A stretch of 64,000 bases of DNA from positions 246,001 to 310,000 of the forward strand of contig CAJNDS010002734.1 in the NCBI GenBank assembly GCA_905221605.1, given 5' to 3'. Position 1 is the stretch's first letter. Every line of letters starts with the position of its first letter. The notes below the pieces were generated by a model, which saw only the letters and a list, made by a program, of their open reading frames with translations, was not told the DNA's origin and did no database searches. The stretch comes from Symbiodinium natans (taxonomy: Eukaryota > Sar > Dinophyceae > Suessiales > Symbiodiniaceae). Below, in pieces: positions 53,234 through 63,460 of this stretch. The translations under genes were made by a program, and so were the position numbers.

Positions 53234-53880
53234 GCGTTTGGGGTTTTTCAGGGTTTAGGAGGGTTTGGGAGCCCTGAACCCACCCCCTAATTCGGAGTAG
53301 GTTTTAAAAGGCGGGGTCGGTTTCTTTTCCCAAAAGTGTTTTGGTAATTGGGGATGTATGTAATAAAAGGGGGAAGGGATTACAACTCTCATCATGAGTT
53401 CTGCCTTCTCATGGATTCAGAAGGACAGTCCGCTGCTCTCAAATACATACCAACGCCACTTTCGAATTCTGTTACTTCAAATTGACCGCCCAGCAAAAAC
53501 ACAATAGGAAAACAACTTGTTCATATCTCCCAATATCTCTGTGAGTTCCGGGTTTATGGCTGTCGGTTGGGAAGGTGCGCCCGCAGAGAAGCCCGCCGAG
53601 TACCCCTTGGAGTGCCCACCCTCAGAGAATCCTGCGGAGAGTCCTGCGGCAGAAGCCTACGGCGAGGTCTCCGCAATTACCTGTTTGAAAATGGCAACAT
53701 AGCTGCTTAGCTTCCACATCAGGTAGCTGCACGGCGGGGATGGTCCGCGTAAACAATTTGCTTTTGTATGTTTCCATTGTTCGGTTTCTCTTTTGCAGTC
53801 TTGTGGAGTCTTGTGAATGGAAATAAAGGGCCCGGGGAACCCTGGAAAAAGGGCCACAAGCCTACCACTCAACCACCAAG
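52831..53880. other. Unassigned stretch downstream of the Copia element
   Basis: AT-richer than its surroundings; (GA)n at 53190-53235; a plus frame with Pro/Glu repeats (APAEKPAEYPLECPPSENPA, 53570-53650). No gene recognised. Confidence 0.35.
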
Positions 53881-53884
53881 TTAA

Positions 53885-54190
53885 ACCAACCCTAAACCCT
53901 AAACCCTTTTTGCAACTGGACTGCGTACAGCTGCCAGGAAAGGATACGACCCCACTCTGAAACCCTAAACCCTAAACCCTAAACCCTAAACCCTAAACCC
54001 TAAACCCTAAACCCTAAACATGACATTTGCCGGCCAGGCTGCGATGCTGCACGCCTTCGGGTCCTGTCAGCTCCATGGCTTCGATCCGTTCCCGACGAGC
54101 TCACGGTCGCAAACGACGAAGAAGGCATCCTTTTCATGTGGGTAGGGTTTAGGGTTTAGGGTTTAGGGTTTTTGGGTTTAGGGTTTAGGT
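53885..54190. repeat. Telomeric arrays
   Basis: CCCTAAA at 53887-53908 and 53960-54020, TTTAGGG at 54146-54190. The segment CCCTTTTTGCAACTGGACT...GCTGCCAGGA between the first two also occurs at 41588-41620 next to another array. Confidence 0.9.
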
Positions 54191-54191
54191 T

Positions 54192-54290
54192 GTCAAAATT
54201 ATGGTCCCTTTTGGGGTACCCTAAATTTAATGTTAGGTGCCGTACTATAATAGGGATCCAAAAAGGACCCTAATTCTGACAGCCGCCCAT
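54192..54290. mobile_element. Inverted-repeat element, family H
   Basis: Ends GTCAAAATTATGGTCCCTTTT / AAAAAGGACCCTAATTCTGAC. A diverged relative lies at 59676-59772. Confidence 0.85.
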
Positions 54291-55227
54291 ATGCTTGACA
54301 GCATCGTCGTACCAAGCGTGAGGAGCACAGGTTAGTTTTTTTTTGCGAAGCTTCAGAGCTAACTGTGGGCTTCGGCTCACAGAAACCACATCCATAATTG
54401 GCACCGCACGTCACATCAACTTCAGCTCCATCCTGCCACCTGCTTTCTTGCATCCCAAGAGCAACAGGGTTTAGGGTTTAGTTTAGGGCAATGCGCACTG
54501 CTGCGGAGGCGCATCAGCAACTCACCCGTGGAGTAGGTCATGCCCCCATGGTTAAGGACGATGGCCCCAGAGCACTCCTGAACGCAGAAACTCGGTTTAG
54601 GGTTTAGGGTTTAGGGTCCGCGCTAGTGTTCCGGAATATCGGGGTTTTAGGAAAGTAAGGGGCCCCTGATATACTTTTTCAAGTAGTAGGATTCCCTCAA
54701 AATATAAAAGGCTATCTGAGGCCATTGCGTTGTGTGGGACGGTGGAGCAAACTTATTCTCATCTCAGCGTCGGTGCCGGGCAAGAACACGTCCTCGGATC
54801 TCCGCGTGGCCTTCTCACACAAAGCCAGGTGACCTCACTGGCACAGGGTCCCTAAACCCTAAACCCTAAACCCTGAGGACCATATCCCCACTCGCATTCC
54901 CTTTCCGACCGCTGAACAACAGTTCCAAGATCCCCCCCCCTTCCTCCCGATGAAGCGAAGGGTTAGGGTGTAGGGTTACACTGCGCACGCTCGGACAAGC
55001 CAGGCGAGGCAAACACACACACACACACTGTGTCTCGAAGTCCCTCTGTGAAGCGAATTTAAACCCTAAACCCTAAATCCTAAACCCTAAATTGGGCCTC
55101 TTAGGGTTTGGAATGGTTTACGGTTCTGTCCCGCGGAGCCATGCCGAGACGCAGAGGTTTGTCATCAACCCCGTGCCGTCGTAGCGCAGTGCGAATTGCA
55201 TCCAACGCCGGCTGAGCAGCACATCTC
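54291..55227. other. Unassigned stretch with small telomeric arrays
   Basis: Short arrays at 54467-54488, 54595-54618, 54850-54875, 55060-55095. Minus block at 54500-54590 reads CSGAIVLNHGGMTYSTGELL (faintly like an AMP-binding domain) but the plus frame is equally open. A degenerate family C-like element may occupy 54630-54715. Confidence 0.35.
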
Positions 55228-55345
55228 TGAACATCTCCTAAACAGGATGGGCTCTTCGGCCTTAGATTGCCCTGAATTAATGAACCCTCTTTGAAGGGCC
55301 TTTTGAGGGATTATAGGGTATAATAGCCCATCCTGGTAAACAGGA
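55228..55345. mobile_element. Inverted-repeat element, family N
   Basis: Ends AACAGGATGGGCT / AGCCCATCCTG, flanked by TTTA-AGGA/CCAGGA-like duplication. Minus-strand frames on both sides (GLFAKLTWFLFT upstream, VQRCAAQPALDAIRTALRRH downstream) can be joined across it, suggesting an intron. Confidence 0.75.
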
Positions 55346-55433
55346 ACCATGTGAGTTTCGCAAACAGACCATTCTCATACTCCCGGCACCTGTGACATGC
55401 CATTGCACGCATGGGGCTTGGGTTTCTGCTTTA

Positions 55434-55562
55434 CTACTATTTGCTTAAGAACCCCCCCCCCTCCCCCCCCAAAAAAAACAATAATAATAATAATAATCCC
55501 TCTATTGCCCTGATAAGGAAGAACATTTTTATTGTTGGGGGGGGTTCTTAAGCAATTCCTAG
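55434..55562. mobile_element. Introner family D, copy 2
   Basis: Ends CTACTATTTGCTTAAGAACCCC / GGGGTTCTTAAGCAATTCCTAG. C8/C8 at the left end and G8 at the right end expand the CCCC/GGGG positions. Confidence 0.85.
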
Positions 55563-55731
55563 TTTAGGCTTGCATATGAGCTTTGCAAATGGTCCCCCGG
55601 TCCTCATGCAGCTGCGCTTTCAGCCTCGGTCCAGGCCATGCTCAAGGGTTTAGGGTTGAGGGTTTAGGGTTTAGAAGAGCCAATCTCAGAATTGCTTGCC
55701 GCTTGAATGCCAACGAGGTCTCAGTGGACAT

Positions 55732-55848
55732 GGGGGTTTACGAAAATGAGGGACATCTGATGTAGACCCCCAAATAGTATAGGATTCCCTTATAATCAAT
55801 AAGACCCCAATAAGGCTAAGGTACTCCTAATTTCGGAAACCCCCAAAG
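55732..55848. mobile_element. Introner family C, copy 5
   Basis: Ends GGGGGTTTACGAAAATGAGGG / CCTAATTTCGGAAACCCCC. Both flanks have open plus-strand frames (LNANEVSV before; the exon below after). Confidence 0.88.
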
Positions 55849-55849
55849 G

Positions 55850-56140
55850 CCTCTCAGGAGAAGATTGGAGGATGGACACGTCCTGGCCAATGGCTGCATT
55901 CAACGAGATAGAATACAGTATACTTGAGGAATTGCGAAGTGATCAGACAAAATTCATTATGAGCCCCCTTTTGCAACTAGGCGTGAGAACCAGCCAGATC
56001 GGAGCCACCAGTCATGAACGCAGATGGACCCTCATAAGAGGAGAGGCAACAGAAACTCGACCTGTGAGAAGGCAAGCTGACTACGTTCTCATGCCACAGT
56101 CCATTGTCTTACTTTCAGCAGCCACTGATCCGACCCTAAA
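55850..56140 (+). CDS. Unknown exon, partial
   Basis: Plus frame LSGEDWRMDTSWPMAAFNEI, EYSILEELRSDQTKFIMSPL, LQLGVRTSQIGATSHERRWT, ending before telomere-like sequence at 56140-56170. A good candidate for a long exon; no domain recognised. Confidence 0.4.
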
Positions 56141-56329
56141 CTCAAGACGGTTTAGGGTTCAGGATTTAGGCCCCCCCACCCCCCCCGGGGAACCTAGCCC
56201 GTTCTCCTCGAACTGGTCCCTTTTGCGGGGTCTCTCTGGGACGCCTTTCACATTTCCTCGGGTTCCTGTTGAAGAAACCCCCCTGAAATGAAGACCCCCC
56301 AATATGCCCCCCCTTCACGCGTGGTCCTC

Positions 56330-56425
56330 CTCGCAGATGAAATGTGTCTTGTCGGCTTTCTCGCGAAAGGCAGCCAAGCAATTCTTGAGCAGCGTCGCCG
56401 GCAGCCGTCCTGACTAAGATCTCAT
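56330..56425 (-). CDS. Unknown exon, partial
   Basis: After a CAG acceptor the minus frame reads RLPATLLKNCLAAFREKADK then THFICEED, followed by a GA donor. It may belong to the 3' part of the channel gene at 58-62 kb or to a separate gene. Confidence 0.35.
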
Positions 56426-56589
56426 GATCTCGGAACGCACTGACCCACACAAGCCCTACCCAAAACCCTAAACCCCAAATCCAAACTCAGAAGTACGGAT
56501 CCCTTGAAGGGCGAATGTAAGAGCTCGCATCCGAACCGCAAGTGCTAAGTGCTGCTAAACCCTAAACCCTAAACCCTAAACCATCTAAA

Positions 56590-57070
56590 CCTGGATGGCC
56601 AGCGGCTGTCGCTGAAGAACTGTCGCAGCTTCGCTTCCTGCGAGGGTGCTCTAACACTACTAGTTGCTTAAGAACCCCCAAAAAATATTCTTCCTTATTA
56701 AGGGTAATATAGGGATTATTATTTTCTATTAATTGCTTAAGAACCCCCAAAAAATTAGAATATTCTTGTTTATTAAGGGTAACATAGGGATTATTATGTT
56801 CTATTCTTGTTGGGGTTCTTAAGCAAATAGTACAACAAGCAAGAAACAGAGCGCTTCAAGGGACGAGACGTCGCTGGCAAAAATGGATGCAGCAACAGAT
56901 TACACCTCTGTAGCACCTCTGCCTGCTCCCTTGCAATTGCTTGCAACGGCGGCTGCGACTCTATCCCAGCATGGCTGGGCATCTGCCTGCGTTACGGTGC
57001 TCACGCGGACAGCTCGCAGTGCGTTCACCTCGCTGGCTGTGACTGTCTGCAAGCATCGACAGGGCTAGGA
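56590..57070 (-). other. Probable minus-strand exons, unresolved frame
   Basis: Block 56600-56660 reads VRAPSQEAKLRQFFSDSRWP, which could be the cytosolic region behind S6 of the neighbouring channel. Block 56880-57050 is open in more than one frame on both strands. They are separated by a family D element. Confidence 0.3.
56660..56833. mobile_element. Introner family D, copy 3 (internally duplicated)
   Basis: Ends ACTACTAGTTGCTTAAGAACCCCC / GGGGTTCTTAAGCAAATAGTAC. The block TTGCTTAAGAACCCCCAAAAAAT plus "ttattaagggtaa(t/c)atagggattatta" occurs twice in tandem. Confidence 0.88.
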
Positions 57071-57084
57071 CAAGTCTTCATCAC

Positions 57085-57206
57085 TACTATTTGCTTAAGA
57101 ACCCCAAAAGAATAAAAAACTAGTAATCCCTATATTACCCTTAATAAGGAATAATATTATGTGTATTTTTGGGGGGGGGGGGGGGGGTTCTTCAGCAATT
57201 AGTAGA
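57085..57206. mobile_element. Introner family D, copy 4
   Basis: Ends CTACTATTTGCTTAAGAACCCC / GGTTCTTCAGCAATTAGTAG with a G16 run at the conserved GGGG position. ATCA is duplicated at the borders. Confidence 0.88.
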
Positions 57207-57608
57207 TCATGCTCCAGGACCTCTTGCAGCTTCGCTGGGCATACATGACGCACTCATGATGCCACCAGATTGCTGTGTTGGTGACTCCAGTGATGAAAGA
57301 AGAGATCCTCAGAATGGTACACGAAGCCAATCCATGTACGACATCACACCAGCGTCTGGCCCAAGCACATCTGCATTCATGAACATTCCGTTCGTCCGCA
57401 ATGAGGCGCGGACACTCCGAACCTTAGGCACATGGCTTCCACATCCCCGCCGCCACACACAACCCCAAACCCTGAACCCTAAACCCAAAACCCAAAACCC
57501 AAAACCCTAAATTAATGGGAATTACACCGAGCTTGCCAAGCTTTCGCCCAGATACGCAAGGAGAACTGCCTCGGCGTGGCAATTTCCAGCTCAGGAAAGC
57601 GTGTATAT

Positions 57609-57706
57609 TGCTTGAGTTGGGATATAAATACCCTAAATAAGGTTGCAACCAGTTAGAGTAACCCTACTTATAATCCCACTTACAACTACCCATGAACCTT
57701 CAAGTA
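57609..57706. mobile_element. Introner/MITE family A, copy 7
   Basis: Right end ACTTACAACTACCCATGAACCTTCAAGTA; left end degenerate (GGATATAAATACCC). Confidence 0.75.
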
Positions 57707-57944
57707 TACGTGAGACTTGGGTTGACACAGGCTGCGAAGTCAAGCGTGGCTCGGCTGGCCAGACATGGGCCAAACGGGCCACAGGGTACAAACATGACTT
57801 CGGAGTTTCGATAGGTTCACGCCCCGCCAGGTCTACATAGTGGCATATAGGTTCTACGGGTATATGGAAATTGCCGAATACAAAACAAAAGTTACAAGTA
57901 TATAGCGTATGTAACTATAGTATATAAATATGTATACATATGGA

Positions 57945-58008
57945 TGAATTAATACATTTTTGTATATACATATGTATGTATATATATATGCATATGTATA
58001 TGTATATG

Positions 58009-58043
<35 letters not shown>

Positions 58044-58045
58044 TG
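57945..58045. repeat. TA/TATG microsatellite in a channel intron
   Basis: (TA)n with ATGTATA interruptions, directly downstream (gene sense) of the S6 exon. Confidence 0.92.
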
Positions 58046-58070
58046 TGAGCAAAACAAAATGCCAAGCCGC

Positions 58071-60927
58071 AAGAACAGCGTAAAGGCGCTCCAGGCCATT
58101 AGTCGGAGCGATGTCCTGGCAACGGGGGGCCGTTGCGGGAGCGGGAGCACAGGCGTCAGTGGGTTGCACATGAGGACCGTACGCACGCCAGCAACATGCA
58201 GCACAGGCGACCCATCTGGGACTCATGTTTGATGCAATTTGGTTGCAAATGCTGCAAGTTCCCAGCGTCCGTGGTCGATGGAAGAAACTGCGCCAAAGAC
58301 CAATGGAAGGACGTAACATACCTGCCACGAGAATGCTCCATGCGTCCGAAAGGGAGTGAGTGGCAGGCATGCAGACAGTCACACCGCATTCTTCCTGCGC
58401 GTGATCCAAAGCCATCTAGCTCAGCCATGCTCAACCCAAGTCAAGGGCAATCCCGACTCAAGATCGGCAAGATCGACATCATAGCATCAGCACTCCAATC
58501 TCAGGACAAGCAGCTGCGCCGAGAAACTTCTGTCCCGGATGTCGGCAGAGTCAACCCAGGTCGAGGACGACCAAAAGTACATGCCTAGTCAAAGGAGGAG
58601 CGTGCGCCTGTGCTGACCGAGCAGTGTGCAAGAGTAAGCTCGAGCAAGCACGAAACCAAACCAAGCAGCCCAACACCAGCCATCCAATCCTCGGTTGCAA
58701 ACAAGGACCCTAAACCCTAAACCCTAAACCCTAAACCCTAAACCCTAAACCCTAAACCCTAAACCCTCTCGTGCCAGTGTGCCCGCGGTGGGCGTGACAG
58801 AACCAGCGCTCCAATGGCTTCTACTCTCCCTGCCCTCCCACAGTAGGGAAGGCGCGACAAATAGTGGTTAATGACGAGGATGACCACAATGCCCTTCATC
58901 ATTTGCATGGCCATCCAGAAATAGACCCTCAGCTGGAGGCAGACTGAAGTCACCAAAGAATCAAGGTACAATGCCAATCTTGAAGGTCATGTCTTGATTC
59001 GAACTCTATCGTCGAGTGTCTACCTGCTTTTAAAGCTACACCTCTTCATGTCTTTGTAGAGCTTGAAGCCTACAGCAGTTCCTCTACCCCAGCACATGAA
59101 AAGAAAGGGTCATTTCAAGAGGCTGCCGCCGAAGCACGACGTGAAACGCGTCACGATGGACAGCAGGGACTTCTGGACTCGACTCAGGCGAATAAGTCCT
59201 CAGTCACTCACGGGGTTTAGGGTTTAGGGTTTAGGGTTTAGGGTTTAGGGTTTAGGGTTTAGGGTTTACCTCGCAGCCCTCACAAAACACCCTTGTGACC
59301 CCCAAATCCTGGACACTGCGACCCAGTTTTCGAGCCAGGCGTCTCGCAAACCTGCAAGGGAGCTCCGAAAGAATCATCGAGTCATGAGGGTGGTTCTCCG
59401 AATTGAAGGGTACCGGAATATGTAGGGGACGCAAAAAGAGCAATACCCGAATGAACCAGCTTCTGACATGTTGGTTCCTACATAGGATCCTCTAAAACCC
59501 AACCAGGTAGAGTACAAAATATCCCAACGGCCAAACTAGGGTTTAGGGTTTAGGGTTTCGGGTTTAATGTCACACAGCGGCAACAACGGCTCGCAGGCCC
59601 CACACCAAGAAACAAATTCTCACACGAGATGAGCCCAACAAGCAGCCTTTCAGGAACGCAAAGCTATCTGGTCAGTTCTCAACTCCCTTTTAAAGGGTAC
59701 CCTACATTTTACGTGGCCGTTCCTATCATAGTAACCCCAAAATAGGACCCAAATATAGAGACGTGGCCATCAAGCCTTTGCACTGCCGCAGAACCCTAAA
59801 CCCTAAACCCTAAAACCCCCCCGCCTGAGGAGACGAAGCACTCGAAGAAGGCGAACCGACTGCATGGTCGACATCGTTGCCGAGTCTGCTTTTAAGTTGG
59901 CCTCCGCAATGAAGAGTCCTTGGTTTAGGATTTAGGGTTTAGGGTTTAGGGTTTAGGGGCTGGGCTGCAGCGAGGCGCAGCAAAGCGACGTGTTCCGCTC
60001 AGAATGACCCCGGGTTTAGGATTGTAGGATGTTCTCACAAAATAGGTGTACTTATATACACCCTCAAATAAAGTCGAATCCCATTGAAGAGGCATCCCCA
60101 AAAAGGGTACCCCCCCCACCCCACCCCTTTTTGGAAACCCCCGAGTATGGGACTTTGAGGTGAGCGGACACTGGCATTGTCAGGCCTCACCCATGCCTGG
60201 GTTAGGGTTTAGGGGTAGGGTTTAGGGTATAGGGTATAGGGTTTAGGGGTAGGGTTTAGGGTATAGGGTATAGGGTTTAGGGGTAGGGTTTAGGGGTAGG
60301 GTTTAGGGTATAGGGTATAGGGTTTAGAGTTTCGGGTTCATGTCACCACTTCTTTTCCCGATCGCCCATTGAACCCTCATGACCAAAACCAGCTTCAAGC
60401 GTCAAAACCTGCTTTCGGTGGGTTATGCATACGGGCATTACTATTACAAATGCCTCCCGAAAGTAGGTTTCGTGTTCTTCAGGCAGTCATTCCGGGTTCT
60501 GAGCACCGAAACCCAACACAAGTAGGCGAACTCATCTTGAGAAAGAGCTGCATGAAAGGAAGGCTGCAGGTCTGTGGGATTTAGGGCGCATGGGGTTCGG
60601 GGTCTGCTCGCTCTTTGCAGCAACTCCCTGCAATTCATATGTTGCAGTGCCAAGGATCCGATGTCCAGACCTGCGCGCATGACATGAGAGCAGCAAGCAG
60701 CTCTGCGAGTTGTCAGTGCGGCAAGACTGCTCAGTTAGGGTTTAGGGCTTAGGGCTTAGGGTTTAGTTTAGGGTTTAGGGCTTAGGGTTTAGGGTTTAGG
60801 GACATCATTGCCACGTGCACCGCCCGCCTAGGATGGCCGCATCCTCAGGCAGCAAGCATCTTGCAGTACTTCTACAACATATGAGCAACGTGTTAGGGTT
60901 CAGGGTTCAGGGTTCAGGGTTCAGGGT

Positions 60928-60980
<53 letters not shown>

Positions 60981-61983
60981 GGTTCAGGGTTTAGGGTTTA
61001 GGGTTTAGGGTTTAGGGTTTAGTCCACCTTCCCAGCAAGCAAACAAGTGCAAATCCTGCGCCTCTCATCATGCGGACGGTCAGAATTCTACATGCAGAAA
61101 CCTAATTGTCCAGTACCTAGGTTGAAGTAAATACATTAACCTTTGGGACTATAAGGGGATTCTACTAGCCCAAAAAGGTGAAAGGCTCCCTACTCTACAA
61201 CTGAACCCAAGCCATCTTTGCGGGCGAAGGAGCGACCATGAACCAGCTTTTGAGGTAGCTTTGGCAGACCTTGTGGAGGCGCGTCTCTGGCCGCACTCCC
61301 TGACCTGTGGTGGGCATAGCAGAGTCTCTTGCAAGCTATGTCTGCCCTTTATAAGGGGTTATACAGGGCACCTTCCAAGAGCCTACTGCCCGGTTTAGGG
61401 TTTAGGGTTTGAAGGTTCGAAGGAGTCCAGCTGCCGTAGAGATGCTGGTCTCAGGGGCGGAGATGAACTGGAGAGTGAAATCTAGGAACCAGTAGGCAAA
61501 GACCTCGGTGGGCCAGGAGGGTTGCAGAGGCGCCCCGGCTCACGATGGTCTGCGACACACTTGTTGGGGGTTTCCGAAACTCGTACCTTTTTGGGGTCCT
61601 TTTTATAGTGGGAACCCTACTATTTTTGGGGGTCTATATCAGGGGTCGCCCCTTTTTCGGAAACCCCACTTACACCACCAAGATCAGCCCAGCAACTACG
61701 TAGGTCATTTGCATGAGGAACTCATCGAGAGTGGCGGGCAAATTGTCGAACGCTTGGATAGGGATGAACACCTCAGGGCCATGAGAATTAACAAGCCGAG
61801 GGCACCCCTTTTGCAACCCTTGTCGAACATGTCCGACCGCCACCATAACTTGTCATGCTGCATTTTGTTGCGTACAGACCCTAAACCCTAAACCCTAAAC
61901 CCTAAACCCTAAACCGAGGCGGGCACAACATCCCACACAATGGCAAGCAGTCCGATGATGGACATTGTGAGGCGAATGTTGCT
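58071..61983 (-). CDS. CNG/EAG-like six-TM voltage-gated channel, partial
   Basis: Exons with recognisable segments, in gene order: 61915-61983 S1 (NIRLTMSIIGLLAIVWDVV); 61676-61771 (VFIPIQAFDNLPATLDEF, LMQMTYVVAGLILV); ~61450-61503 S2 (VFAYWFLDFTLQFISAPE); 61207-61269 (CQSYLKSWFMV, start of S3); from 61101 down (length unknown); 59825-59901 S4 (STMQSVRLLRVLRLLR); 58859-58943 S5 (RVYFWMAMQMMKGIVVILVI, then NHY); 58270-58321 pore (YVTSFHWSLAQFLPSTT); 58071-58115 S6 start (DIAPTNGLERLYAVL). Junctions 1-2, 2-3, 4-5 and pore-S6 are in phase; others need missing exons. The pore helix SLHW/SFHW type and APTN...E are typical of alveolate EAG/CNG-like channels, so a K+ or mixed cation channel is likely. 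Start codon, most of S3 and any nucleotide-binding domain were not found. Confidence 0.78.
58705..58768. repeat. Telomeric array in a channel intron
   Basis: About nine CCCTAAA units between the S5 and pore exons. Confidence 0.92.
59213..59270. repeat. Telomeric array in the channel gene
   Basis: About eight TTTAGGG units between the S4 and S5 exons, bordered by a CTCGCAG word. Confidence 0.92.
59676..59960. repeat. Family H relative plus short telomeric arrays around the S4 exon
   Basis: Element 59676-59772 (GTCAGTTCTCAACTCCCTTTT / AAATAGGACCC...), telomeric units at 59790-59815 immediately after the S4 exon and 59928-59958 just before it. S4 is thus a 77 nt exon boxed in by arrays. Confidence 0.75.
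60018..60146. mobile_element. Introner family C relative, copy 7
   Basis: Left end diverged; right end AAGGGTACCCCCCCCACCCC...CTTTTTGGAAACCCCCGAG matches family C with a C-run next to GTACC. Confidence 0.6.
60195..60335 (+). repeat. Variant telomeric array (TTTAGGGG/TAGGGTA mix)
   Basis: TTTAGGGGTAGGG and TTTAGGGTATAGGGTATAGGG alternate in a ~43 bp higher-order period, about three rounds. Confidence 0.9.
60340..60730. other. Unassigned interval inside the channel gene span
   Basis: A plus frame (60369-60584; ALLLQMPPESRFRVLQAVIP) and a minus frame (60444-60680) are both open. It may hold the missing S3 exon(s) of the channel, but no S3 motif was seen. Confidence 0.3.
60735..61022 (+). repeat. 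Telomeric array with homogenised variant blocks
   Basis: TTTAGGG/CTTAGGG at 60735-60800. At 60893-61022 four to five TTCAGGG units are followed by ~8 TTGAGGG units, one TTCAGGG, then plain TTTAGGG. Confidence 0.93.
61102..61206 (-). mobile_element. Introner family B, copy 4 (is the whole intron)
   Basis: 105 bp, starts GTTCAGTTGTAGAGTAGGGAGCC, ends TAGGTACTGGACAATTAG in gene sense; GTT is duplicated. GT-AG intron between AKMAW and VSACRIL of the channel gene. Confidence 0.85.
61566..61672 (-). mobile_element. Introner family C, copy 6
   Basis: Ends GGGGGTTTCCGAAACTCGTACC / CCCCTTTTTCGGAAACCCC. It sits inside the channel intron between exons 61676-61771 and ~61450-61503; the GT donor lies 2 bp outside the element and the acceptor ~60 bp beyond it. 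Confidence 0.85.
61872..61914 (-). repeat. Telomeric array that supplies a splice donor
   Basis: In gene sense the S1 exon ends GCCTCG and the intron starts GTTTAGGGTTTAGGG, so the first GT of the array is the donor. Confidence 0.85.
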
Positions 61984-62099
61984 CTGCGGCAAGAGGACAA
62001 GGCAGGAGCATCCTGTGGCCACCGGCGCTAGGGTTTTACTTCTTGGTCTGCCTCCTCTCCGAGGCGTCAGGGGTAGATCTCAATTAGCTGGTTCACCTC

Positions 62100-62680
62100 A
62101 TTCTCGCCCGCGCACTCTCTCTCTCTCTCTCTCTCTTTCTGTTTCTTTCGTTAGGGCCTGGGGGCGAACCCCAGCGCCTAGACGCGCCCCGCTCCCGCGC
62201 CGCACGATCCTCTATCCCCCACGCAGGGACCCCTGTTCGGCCCCGCCCCAGCTGCCTGCCTTCAGGATGCACCTTATCGGCCCATGATGCTCTCTCTCTC
62301 TCTCTCTGTCTCTCTCTCTTTCTTCTTCTACCCAGCGAAGAGGCTCCCGAGGGGACCCCGCCACGACGACCCGCCTCACTCTCTCACTCACTCATTCTTC
62401 TTCTTCTCCACGCTTGAGAGGGCCCCCGAAGGTGACCCCCGGCCGCGACGGCCAAGCGGTTTGGTCTGGTCACAGGAAGCCGTTTGGTGTGGCTTACTCA
62501 CTCACTCACTCACTCTTGGGTCTCTCGCTCGCTCTCTCTCTCTCTCTCCTCCTCCTCCTCCTCCTCCTCCTCCTCCTCCTCCTCCTCCTCTTCTTCTTCT
62601 TCTTCTTCTTCTTCTTCGGGGCTTGAAGTCTCTCTCTCTCTCTCTCTCTCTGTCTCTTTCACCTTATTACCAATATTGAA
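62100..62680 (+). repeat. Pyrimidine microsatellite cluster
   Basis: (CT)n at 62115-62135 and 62289-62320, (TCAC)n at 62375-62395 and 62497-62512, (CT)n at 62529-62548, (CTC)n at 62549-62590, (TTC)n at 62591-62617, (TC)n at 62629-62652. The spacers are GC-rich and share GGGACCCC/GACCC words, giving ~180 bp quasi-periodicity. Ser/Leu-rich frames are artefacts. Confidence 0.9.
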
Positions 62681-62834
62681 AAATGGTAAACATCCAGATC
62701 TTTTATACCGGCAGCGGGAAAAGGAGGAGGACGAGCCTCGCGCCAGCAGTTCCTCTGGGCTTCCTTTGGCCAAGTGACCTCAGAAGCCCAAGGAGGTGGA
62801 GAACACAGACCCCTTTTGCTCTCAAATCTGGGTT

Positions 62835-62880
62835 CGGGGTTTAGGGTTCAGGGTTCAGGGTTTAGGGTTTAGGGTTCTGG
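62835..62880 (+). repeat. Short telomeric array with TTCAGGG variants
   Basis: About six units, two of them TTCAGGG. Confidence 0.88.
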
Positions 62881-63076
62881 GAAGACCACCCTAACCCCTG
62901 TACATACCCACCATTCATTGATCGGGCTCATCCCTTACGTGCCCTGAAACTCAATGACCGTGCACCTTAAACCCTAAACCCTCAACCCTAAAACCTAGTA
63001 TTGGACCGCGGTGCTGTCGCTCAGCGAATCACTTAGGTGCATTGCTCCTCGCCGGCCTTCCACAATACAACACGAC

Positions 63077-63191
63077 ATGGAGGTTCACGGGCACAAGCAG
63101 GGGCTATCAGTAGGGTAAACATGGTCATAACTAACCTTCCTTCTTGAGGGCACTTCAACTCCACTTGGGAGTACCCATGAATCTTCAAGGA
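63077..63191. mobile_element. Introner/MITE family A, copy 8
   Basis: Ends GGAGGTTCACGGGCAC / GGGAGTACCCATGAATCTTC, degenerate. Confidence 0.7.
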
Positions 63192-63359
63192 TGCCAACAG
63201 CACGTCCTCTTTGCAAGTGCGGAGCACCCAGACTCAACGAGGCGCATCATGTGAGACAAATCGGGCGGGCCTAGCTGCTTGCCTGGCGCCGTGGATATCC
63301 AGTCACCATGCCTCAAGATCACGGACACTAAGCCCTAACCCTATAAACCCTCGTGGATC

Positions 63360-63460
63360 CGACACCAAGGATGCCATACGTAGCATTTGCTGCCCGGCCG
63401 CAGCGTCAGGACCCTTTCCGGAAGATGGTCATCATAACTGCGATTTTGCATCTTTCTGAT
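63360..63460 (-). other. Possible exon, unassigned
   Basis: Minus frame KMQNRSYDDHLPERVLTLRP then GSKCYVWHP. A plus frame also covers it. No motif. The remaining 63460-64000 holds a Gly/Pro-rich open frame on both strands and GGGGA repeats near 63940, with nothing recognised. Confidence 0.3.

Noticed and set aside
54500-54590. AMP-binding (acyl-CoA synthetase/NRPS) domain
   Set aside because: Only ~20 residues resemble the family start, no other motif follows, and the plus frame is equally open.
57169-57510. 113-codon plus-strand gene beginning in a G16 run
   Set aside because: The start lies inside a family D introner; the downstream part may be an exon but strand could not be decided.
62284-62777. 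Ser/Leu- and Glu-rich frames
   Set aside because: Products of (CT)n, (CTC)n and (TTC)n microsatellites.
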